Source: Propionibacteriaceae bacterium UBA6122 (GTDB taxonomy: Bacteria; Actinomycetota; Actinomycetes; Propionibacteriales; Propionibacteriaceae). From it: a stretch of DNA of 64,000 nt. The notes beneath the pieces are model-generated. The model saw only the letters and a list, made by a program, of their open reading frames with translations, was not told the DNA's origin and ran no database searches. Where the stretch lies: assembly GCA_002428365.1 (NCBI GenBank), contig DIVW01000011.1, positions 8,543 through 72,542 on the forward strand. Reading direction: 5' to 3'. Within the stretch, counting starts at the first letter, position 1. The number at the start of each line of letters is the position of its first letter. This document shows positions 7,217-13,907 of the stretch, piece by piece. Both the position numbers and the translations under genes were made by a program.

Positions 7217-9400
7217 ATGAATGAGGACGAGCTGGCCAGCCAAGCCTTGGCCGACGAGGCGCTGAGCGTGCTGCGGCGGCTGACCGGGAACCCGACGGCG
7301 AGCTTTCATCCGGGCCAGTTGGAGGCGATCCAGGCCCTGGTGGCTGACCACCGCCGAGCGCTGGTTGTGCAGCGCACCGGCTGGGGCAAATCGGCGGTCT
7401 ACTTCATCGCCGCACTCTTGCAGCGGCGGGCCGGTTCGGGGCCAGCGCTGATCGTCTCCCCGTTGCTGGCGCTGATGCGCGACCAAGTGGCGGCAGCTGA
7501 GCGGGCCGGCGTGCGGGCCGCGGCCATCAACTCCGCCAACGTCACCGAATGGCGAGAGGTTGAGGCGTTGTTGGACGCTGATGCTGTCGATGTGTTGTTC
7601 GTCAGCCCGGAGCGCCTGGTGAACCCGCGCTTCCGGTCCACCCAATTGCCCCGGCTGATCGAGGCCTGCGGGCTGCTGGTGATCGACGAGGCGCACTGCA
7701 TCTCCGACTGGGGCCACGATTTCCGTCCCGATTACCGCCGGATTCGTGATCTGATCGGCGAACTGCCCGCTGGGGTGCCGGTATTGGCCACCACCGCCAC
7801 CGCCAATGAGCGGGTGGTTGCAGACGTGGCCGAACAGTTGCGCGCCGGTGGCACCGAGGTGTTCACCCTGCGGGGGCCGTTGGCTAGGGAATCGCTGCGC
7901 CTTGGCGTGTTGGAGTTGGACACGAACTGGCGGCGGCTGGCCTGGCTTGCTGAGCATCTGGGCGATCTCCCGGGTTCGGGCATCGTGTATTGCCTCACCG
8001 TTTCGGCTGCCGAAGACACCGCGGCGCTGTTGGCCGAAGCCGGTCACGACGTGCGCGCCTACACCGGGCGTACTGATCCGGCCGAGCGATCCGCAGCCGA
8101 AGATGCGCTGAAGAACAACGAGGTGAAAGCCCTCGTGGCCACCAGCGCCTTGGGTATGGGCTTCGACAAGCCCGACCTTGGCTTCGTCGTGCATGTGGGC
8201 GCGCCAAGTTCGCCGGTGGCCTATTACCAGCAGGTGGGTCGAGCTGGTCGGGCTACCGCCAGCGCCGATGTGCTGCTGCTGCCCGGAGCCGAAGACCAGG
8301 CGATCTGGCACTGGTTCGCCACCAACGCCATGCCAACCCAGGCCAAGGCCGATGCGGTGCTGGCGGCGTTGGCCGACGCTGGGCGACCACTGTCGGTTCC
8401 GGCCCTGGAAGCCCGCGTCGACCTGAAGCGCGCCGGGCTGGAGTTGCTGCTGAAGGTGCTCGCCGTGGACGGGGCGGTAGAGGCGATTGAGGGTGGCTGG
8501 ATCGCCACCGGGAGCCCCTGGCATTACGACGCTGAGCGCTACGAACGCGTCGCCCTGGCGCGCAGCCAAGAGCAACGCGCGATGCTGGCCTACGAGCAGC
8601 TCGACAGTTGCCGAATGCACTTCTTGACTGCCGAGCTGGACGATCCCGAGGCGGCCCCGTGCGGGCGGTGTGACGTTTGCGCCGGTGCCTGGTATCCGAC
8701 CGAGATCGCTGCGGCAGCGACTCAGACGGCGCGAGAGGCGCTCGATCGGGTGGGCGTCCCGGTGGCGCCGCGGGCCATTTGGCCCCAAGGTCTCGATCGG
8801 TTGGGCGTCAGCGCCAACGGGGCGCCGCTGAAGGGCAAACTCGGCGCGGGCGAGGTGTGCGCCGAAGGCCGGGTGCTCGGCCGACTCAGTGACTTGGGCT
8901 GGGGCGGCACTTTGCGAGAGACCCTCGCAGTAGACACCGAGGGCCGTCCGGTAGATGGGGAGGTGAGCCCAGAGCTGATTCGAGGCTGCTTGCAGGTGCT
9001 GCGGGAATGGTCCTGGGCCGAGCGTCCGGTGGGGGTGGTTTCGATCGGTTCGCTTTCGAGACCACGGCTGGTCGCCTCGCTGGCCTCAGGCATCGCCTCG
9101 GCTGGGCGGCTGCCCTACCTGGGCGAGTTGGCCCTGTTGCCGGGAGCCGACAGCCTGCGGGCTTCGACCCTTCGTCAAGCTCAGGGCGGGCAGAACTCGG
9201 CTTTCCGCGTCCGTGATTTATGGGGACGTTTCGTGGTCACCCCAGATCTTGCTCGGGCGCTGGCCGAGTTGCCGCCCGGGCCATTGCTGCTGGTTGATGA
9301 TCTGGTTGATTCGCGCTGGACGATGACGATCGCCGGGCGCCAGCTTCGGGCGGCCGGAGCGGCGTCGGTGCTGCCGTTCGCGTTGGCCTCAGTCGCCTAA
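7217..9400 (+). CDS. RecQ-like DNA helicase with a C-terminal phosphoribosyltransferase-like domain
   Basis: A 727-residue superfamily 2 helicase. Motif 0 is FHPGQLEAIQ (30-39), Walker A RTGWGKS (53-59, Trp in place of the usual Gly), motif II DEAHCISDWGHDFRPDY (from 157), motif VI QQVGRAGRA, then the RecQ zinc-binding helix with CRMHFL and CGRCDVC. There is no HRDC domain. The last 230 residues instead carry VVSIGSLSRPRLVASLASGI and LLLVDDLVDSRWTMTIAGRQL, the latter matching a PRPP-binding loop of phosphoribosyltransferases. The ATG at 7217 is chosen because the RecQ fold begins there. A dispersed-repeat copy adds LRQAQ in the C-terminal part. Confidence 0.9.
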   Translation: MNEDELASQALADEALSVLRRLTGNPTASFHPGQLEAIQALVADHRRALVVQRTGWGKSAVYFIAALLQRRAGSGPALIVSPLLALMRDQVAAAERAGVRAAAINSANVTEWREVEALLDADAVDVLFVSPERLVNPRFRSTQLPRLIEACGLLVIDEAHCISDWGHDFRPDYRRIRDLIGELPAGVPVLATTATANERVVADVAEQLRAGGTEVFTLRGPLARESLRLGVLELDTNWRRLAWLAEHLGDLPGSGIVYCLTVSAAEDTAALLAEAGHDVRAYTGRTDPAERSAAEDALKNNEVKALVATSALGMGFDKPDLGFVVHVGAPSSPVAYYQQVGRAGRATASADVLLLPGAEDQAIWHWFATNAMPTQAKADAVLAALADAGRPLSVPALEARVDLKRAGLELLLKVLAVDGAVEAIEGGWIATGSPWHYDAERYERVALARSQEQRAMLAYEQLDSCRMHFLTAELDDPEAAPCGRCDVCAGAWYPTEIAAAATQTAREALDRVGVPVAPRAIWPQGLDRLGVSANGAPLKGKLGAGEVCAEGRVLGRLSDLGWGGTLRETLAVDTEGRPVDGEVSPELIRGCLQVLREWSWAERPVGVVSIGSLSRPRLVASLASGIASAGRLPYLGELALLPGADSLRASTLRQAQGGQNSAFRVRDLWGRFVVTPDLARALAELPPGPLLLVDDLVDSRWTMTIAGRQLRAAGAASVLPFALASVA
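9168..9186 (+). repeat. Dispersed short repeat, copy 1 (in recQ-like gene)
   Basis: CCCTTCGTCAAGCTCAGGG, read in frame as LRQAQ. It is one of five related copies in the window. Confidence 0.7.
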
Positions 9401-9403
9401 GAT
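9398..9403 (+). promoter_or_regulatory. Leaderless-type -10 box of the gene at 9410
   Basis: TAAGAT, made partly from the TAA stop of the helicase gene, lies 6 nt before the GTG start. Confidence 0.5.
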
Positions 9404-9409
9404 GGCGGC

Positions 9410-9925
9410 GTGGGCGACGAGTTCGGCATCTACTACCGGCCAGATGTGGCGGTCGGCCGGGTTGGTGCTGCCCGCACCACCTTGCTCTTTCGGATCGGCT
9501 CGTTGTTGTTTTCCGGCATTGTGATCGGCGTGCTGTGGCTGGTCTGGCCCGACACTTTCGGTGGTTTGGCGCCGTGGTTTCTTGGGGCGAGCCTGATCAG
9601 CGGTGGCGGCATGGCCGTGGTGAGCCTGATCGCCTGGCTGCGAGCCGGTGCCGATGCCAAGGTAGCCGCTCCCGGCCTGGCCATCGGGCTGAACCGGGCC
9701 GGGGTCCTGATCGGTCAGCGCTGGCTCACTTGGCCGGAAGTCGGCTCGATGATGGTCAAGCCGGGCGCTCTCGGTGCGTCCAGTGCGCTGGTGACTGTTG
9801 GGCGGGACAACTCGTCGGTGAAGGTGCCCCTCGAAGTCACCGATGCAATGCCCGCCTCCTTGGATTCGGTGGTGCGGGTGCTCTCCGGCGGACGGGCCTG
9901 GGTCGATCTGTCCCGGCTGGACTAG
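9410..9925 (+). CDS. Small two-helix membrane protein, PH-like
   Basis: A 171-residue protein of unknown function. Two hydrophobic helices (about residues 24-45 and 52-74) follow a short N-terminus, and a soluble domain comes after. In that domain, GLAIGLNRAGVLIGQRWLTWPEVGSMMVKPG reads like the strand-turn-strand of bacterial PH-type (bPH) domains; this is a pattern impression only. The GTG start is supported by a TAAGAT box 6 nt upstream. It is followed by a 140-nt gap before the aldolase gene that carries the upstream region of that gene and no other recognisable feature. Confidence 0.75.
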   Translation: MGDEFGIYYRPDVAVGRVGAARTTLLFRIGSLLFSGIVIGVLWLVWPDTFGGLAPWFLGASLISGGGMAVVSLIAWLRAGADAKVAAPGLAIGLNRAGVLIGQRWLTWPEVGSMMVKPGALGASSALVTVGRDNSSVKVPLEVTDAMPASLDSVVRVLSGGRAWVDLSRLD

Positions 9926-10065
9926 CAGCGTCCACTGGTTGAACCGATGGGTTCCACTGTGGGGATCGATCTGCGCGCTGCCGGTTTCATTTGAGAGACT
10001 AGGGGGCGTACCGCTTGGCGGCCGCACTGTGGCGGGCGCTGTCAGAGAAGAGAGAGCTAAGTCGA

Positions 10066-11088
10066 ATGCCTATTGCCAGTCCTGAGAAATATGCCCAGAT
10101 GCTCGACGCCGCCAAGGCCGGTTCCTACGCCTTCCCGGCGATCAACGTAACTTCCTCCCAGACCCTGAACGCCGCCCTGGCCGGTTTTGCTGAGGCAGGA
10201 TCGGACGGCATCGTCCAGGTCAGCTCCGGTGGCGCGGAGTACGCGTCCGGGCCGACCATCAAGAACAAGGTCGCCGGTTCGGTGGCGCTGGCCGAATACG
10301 CCCATGTGGTGGCCAAGAACTACCCGATCAACATCGTGGTGCACACCGACCACTGCCAAAAAGACAAGATCGACACCTGGCTCAAGCCGCTGATCGCCAT
10401 CTCCCAGGAGCGGGTTGATCGTGGCCTGGAGCCGCTGTTCCAGTCGCAGATGTGGGACGGCTCCGGCGTGCCGATGGAAGAGAACCTTGCCATCGCCGAT
10501 GAACTGCTGGCGCTGACCAGCAAGGCTCGCCAGATCCTTGAAATCGAGGTCGGCGTAGTTGGTGGCGAAGAGGACGGCGTCGCCGCTGAAATCAATGAGA
10601 AGCTCTACACCACTGTCGCCGACGGCCTGCGCACCATCGAGGTGCTCGGCTTGGGCGAGAAAGGCCGTTACATGACGGCCCTCACCTTCGGCAACGTGCA
10701 CGGGGTGTACAAGCCGGGTGCGGTGAAGCTGCGCCCGGAGGTGCTGAAGGAGATTCAGGACGCAGTCGGGGCTAAGTACGGCCGGGACAAGCCTTTCGAC
10801 CTGGTCTTCCACGGCGGCTCGGGATCGACTGCTCAGGAGATTTCCGATGCGGTCGATTACGGCGTGATCAAGATGAACATCGACACCGACACGCAGTACG
10901 CCTTCACCCGTCCGGTGGCCGACTACATGCTGAAGAATTACGACGGCGTGTTCAAGATCGACGGCGAGGTTGGCAACAAGAAGATCTATGACCCGCGCGC
11001 CTGGGGCAAGATCGCCGAGGCGGGCGTGTCTGCCCGCGTGCTGGAGGCCTGCCAGCGCCTGCGCAGCGCCGGCAAGACCATCGGCTGA
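10066..11088 (+). CDS. fbaA: Fructose-bisphosphate aldolase, class II
   Basis: Zinc-dependent cleavage of fructose 1,6-bisphosphate to DHAP and glyceraldehyde 3-phosphate in glycolysis and gluconeogenesis. The 340-residue length is that of the actinobacterial class IIa enzyme. Zinc-ligand regions are VVHTDHCQKD, the EIEVGVVGGEEDGV segment and the GNVHGVYKPG histidine; phosphate-binding VFHGGSGS follows. The ATG at 10066 is chosen over an upstream in-frame start at 10015 because MPIASPEKYAQMLDAAKAG is the normal N-terminus and AGAGAG precedes it. A clear terminator follows. Confidence 0.96.
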   Translation: MPIASPEKYAQMLDAAKAGSYAFPAINVTSSQTLNAALAGFAEAGSDGIVQVSSGGAEYASGPTIKNKVAGSVALAEYAHVVAKNYPINIVVHTDHCQKDKIDTWLKPLIAISQERVDRGLEPLFQSQMWDGSGVPMEENLAIADELLALTSKARQILEIEVGVVGGEEDGVAAEINEKLYTTVADGLRTIEVLGLGEKGRYMTALTFGNVHGVYKPGAVKLRPEVLKEIQDAVGAKYGRDKPFDLVFHGGSGSTAQEISDAVDYGVIKMNIDTDTQYAFTRPVADYMLKNYDGVFKIDGEVGNKKIYDPRAWGKIAEAGVSARVLEACQRLRSAGKTIG

Positions 11089-11106
11089 TTCAACCAGTCC
11101 TGCCAT

Positions 11107-11135
11107 GAAGGCCCGGGGGTTACCCCGGGCCTTCT
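11107..11135 (+). terminator. Intrinsic terminator after the aldolase gene
   Basis: Perfect 12-bp stem GAAGGCCCGGGG (11107-11118) with its complement (11123-11134), loop GTTA, then TCT. Confidence 0.85.
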
Positions 11136-11192
11136 GCTATCTCGGTGGGGAGACCCGCCGCGCGTCGCAGCGGCGACGGTCGTGAATGTGAG

Positions 11193-11198
11193 TATTTT
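11193..11198 (+). promoter_or_regulatory. Leaderless-type -10 box of the gene at 11206
   Basis: TATTTT, AT-rich against its surroundings, lies 7 nt before the ATG at 11206. It favours this start over the GTG at 11182. Confidence 0.5.
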
Positions 11199-11205
11199 GG
11201 CGGCG

Positions 11206-12144
11206 ATGGACCGATATCGTGGGCCGATTTTCGATGAAGCGGTGCAAATTCCCGTGGTGGGCCGAGCCGACGCCGCATTGAGCGCAAATGACTGGGCGTC
11301 CCTTCAGGCGGCGTTTGCTGAGGCGACGATGCAGAGTCGTCACAGCATCGTCCGGCGCGCAGGAAGCATGAAAGGCAGCGAAGACTTCTACCGAGGAATC
11401 CTGGAGTCCAATCCTCGCGATCTCCTTGCCGCGACCGTGCTTGCCGACCGCTACGTGAGGATGGCCTGGGAGGCTCGCGGGAGGGGGAGTTTCAACACCG
11501 TGTCCCCTCAGGGCTATGCCACTTTTCAGGGCTATCTTCGTACTGCTGAGCAGATTCTGATCGGGGTTTGCGCGCAACAGCCTCAGTTCGCCCCCGCCTG
11601 GGCTGTTCGGCTCTTCACGGCGACGGGCCTCAGCTTGGGAACCGCGGAGATCCTGCGACGCTACCAACGCCTGTCCAGTAGCTCACCGCACGATCTCCAT
11701 GCCCAGTTCATCACGCTGCAGGATCTCCTCCCGAAATGGGCGGGTACTTGGGAAATGGCGCATGACTTCGTCTGGGAGTGCGCTAATGCGGCACCTGCGG
11801 GCTCGCCGAATGCCGCCCTCGTGGTGATGTATTACCTGGAGCGGTTGATCTCCGACGACGTGTCCGGGGTTGAGGAGGTGCTTCGTGATCCCCAGGTACG
11901 TCATGAGATCGCGGCAGCAGCCCAACGCTCAGTGAAGAATCCCGCATTCGACGCCAAGGCGGACAAGGTGTTTGCGCTGAGCCTGTTTGCCTTGATCTTC
12001 TCCCTCCTGGAGGACTGGCCCTCGGCGAAGGACTGTTTCACCCGACTCGGGCCGTACGCCGTTGAGGCCGGGTGGGAGTACTTCGGGGAGGACCCCAGCG
12101 CGGTCTTCAACGAGGCACGGCAGGAAGCGATGTCGAAGGCATGA
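11206..12144 (+). CDS. Alpha-helical repeat protein of unknown function
   Basis: A 312-residue soluble protein that I do not assign to a named family. The sequence is almost all predicted helix, with TPR-like pairs such as YRGILESNPRDLLAATVLADRYVRMAWEA and LRTAEQILIGVCAQQPQFAPAWAVRLF, and a central HDLHAQFITLQDLLPKWAGTWE segment. No catalytic motif is visible. Its stop overlaps the start of the following peptidase gene as ATGA, so the two are translationally coupled and the protein may be a partner or substrate adaptor; that is inference. A GTG at 11182 would add eight residues. Confidence 0.8.
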   Translation: MDRYRGPIFDEAVQIPVVGRADAALSANDWASLQAAFAEATMQSRHSIVRRAGSMKGSEDFYRGILESNPRDLLAATVLADRYVRMAWEARGRGSFNTVSPQGYATFQGYLRTAEQILIGVCAQQPQFAPAWAVRLFTATGLSLGTAEILRRYQRLSSSSPHDLHAQFITLQDLLPKWAGTWEMAHDFVWECANAAPAGSPNAALVVMYYLERLISDDVSGVEEVLRDPQVRHEIAAAAQRSVKNPAFDAKADKVFALSLFALIFSLLEDWPSAKDCFTRLGPYAVEAGWEYFGEDPSAVFNEARQEAMSKA

Positions 12145-13904
12145 TCAATCTTGCGCAGGTCGATTCGATCCCGGTGGTCTACACCGAGGAAGGACCGCCG
12201 CTGGCGGGGCTGGTCTTCCGAGTGGGTTCCGCCGACGAGTTGTTGTCGCAGCGGGGGATCACCCACCTGATCGAGCACTTGGCCCTGCATCGGCTGGGCA
12301 CGACCGACTACCACTTCAACGGCACCACGGCTCCGTACTTCACCAGCTTCTTCACTCGTGGCGACCCGGCGGCGGTGGTGGCCTTCCTGGAGCAGGTGGT
12401 CTCCAGCCTCAACGACTTGCCGATCGACAGACTGGACATCGAGAAGGGCGTCCTGCGCACCGAGGAGGACGGGCGATCGATCAGCATGGTCCGCCAGCTG
12501 AATCTGTGGCGCCACGGTGCGGTCGGCCGGGGGGCGTCGACGTACGCCGAGCTCGGGCTGGGCGGGGTCCACCCCTATGACTTGACTCGCTGGGTCTCGC
12601 GCTATTTCACTCGTCAGAACGCGGCACTGTGGTTCTCCGGGATGGAGCCCCCGGCCGGCCTGCGGCTCAACCTTCCCTCCGGCGCGCGGGAGCCGATCCG
12701 TGAAGCAGTGTCGATGTTGCCGACGACGCCCGCGTTCCATCCGGAGTTTCCGCAGCACATAGGCCTGCACGGCGTCGTCAAACGATCCACGGCCGCCATG
12801 GTCTTCGCTGCCGTCTGGCAGCGAGAGCTGTTCCGTCGAATGCGTCAGGAGAACGGCTACTGCTACACCCCCACGGTCGATTACTCGGTTAGCGATGCCA
12901 CCCAGGCAGCAATCATCGCCATCGCCGATATTGCCCCCGAACTGCGAGAAGCGGCGTTGGGAGAGTTCATTGACACCCTCGCATCCCTGCAATGGGGCGA
13001 ACTGAACCCATCAGTGCTGGAGGAAGTGAAGACGACGTCTCGATCGGCATTGACCGAAGCCGGCGCAGAGGCGTCGCGGCTGCCGGGGGCAGCCATGGAC
13101 CTGCTGTTGGGTCGTCCGATCATGCCAATCGAGGCGCTGCGGGCCGAACTGGAGGCGGTGACCCCCGCCGACCTTCACGCCGTCGCGGCGGAAGTAGCGA
13201 CGAGCGCCTTGCTGCTCACCCCCGCGGGCCTGACCGCGGATTGGGCGGGGTTTGCGCGAGTGCCGGACACCTCGGAGAAGGCGGTGACCGGACGACCGTT
13301 CGTGCCGATCAACGATCCCGACTACACCCTAGTGATCGGCGTCGACGGAGTATCAGTGGTGAACAAAGCGGGTCCGATGACGGTGCTCTACCAGGACTGC
13401 CAAGCGATGCTGACGCGGCCCGACGGTGCTCGCACGCTGATCGGCGCCGATGGCGTGATCTGCTCCATCGAGCCCACTCTGTTCACCCTGCCGGAGGGCA
13501 TGCTGGACACGATCGACCAGCATGTCCCGCCGGACCGGGTTGTGCGCCTGCCGTCGCGTTCACCAGAACAGATCCCGATGCCGCCGCAGGATCGGACCGG
13601 GCAAGCGGTGCCGTCCGATGACAGTCGGTCGGCGACGGAGCCCGGTGCCTACGAGGCTCCGTCGCAGCCGGGCGCCCCGGTGTCACGCGGGCTGGGTCCG
13701 GTTGCCCGGGCGGGGGTGATCGTCGCGATCGTCGTGCTAGGCATTCTGACCGCGATGTTGGTGCTGCTTACGCTGGCCTTGCTCATCCCGGCCCCCGATG
13801 CCGACCCTGAGGGGATTGTGTTTGTGCAGGTGTTCTTCTCGGTGCTCGCGGTGGCCTGCGCGGGGGGAATCGTGGGGCTCTCGTTCCTGCTTCGACGCCA
13901 CTAA
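12141..13904 (+). CDS. M16-like (inverzincin) peptidase with C-terminal membrane anchor
   Basis: A 587-residue protein whose first 370 residues look like one M16 peptidase half. The inverted zinc motif HLIEH (H42, E45, H46) is intact, and candidate distal Glu residues are E108/E109 in LRTEED; their spacing is shorter than in mitochondrial processing peptidase. A Pro/Ser linker (about 490-510) leads to two hydrophobic helices (about 518-545 and 555-583) and the end RRH, so the catalytic part is tethered to the membrane. The start is set by the ATGA overlap with the helical protein gene; the open frame extending further upstream is not needed. Confidence 0.82.
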   Translation: MINLAQVDSIPVVYTEEGPPLAGLVFRVGSADELLSQRGITHLIEHLALHRLGTTDYHFNGTTAPYFTSFFTRGDPAAVVAFLEQVVSSLNDLPIDRLDIEKGVLRTEEDGRSISMVRQLNLWRHGAVGRGASTYAELGLGGVHPYDLTRWVSRYFTRQNAALWFSGMEPPAGLRLNLPSGAREPIREAVSMLPTTPAFHPEFPQHIGLHGVVKRSTAAMVFAAVWQRELFRRMRQENGYCYTPTVDYSVSDATQAAIIAIADIAPELREAALGEFIDTLASLQWGELNPSVLEEVKTTSRSALTEAGAEASRLPGAAMDLLLGRPIMPIEALRAELEAVTPADLHAVAAEVATSALLLTPAGLTADWAGFARVPDTSEKAVTGRPFVPINDPDYTLVIGVDGVSVVNKAGPMTVLYQDCQAMLTRPDGARTLIGADGVICSIEPTLFTLPEGMLDTIDQHVPPDRVVRLPSRSPEQIPMPPQDRTGQAVPSDDSRSATEPGAYEAPSQPGAPVSRGLGPVARAGVIVAIVVLGILTAMLVLLTLALLIPAPDADPEGIVFVQVFFSVLAVACAGGIVGLSFLLRRH

Positions 13905-13907
13905 GGT

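Noticed and set aside
9222..9241. Third REP-like element in the recQ-like gene (ATGGGGACG core)
   Set aside because: The CTGCGC/GCGCAG ends and the stem are missing, so the match is limited to a short core that may be chance.
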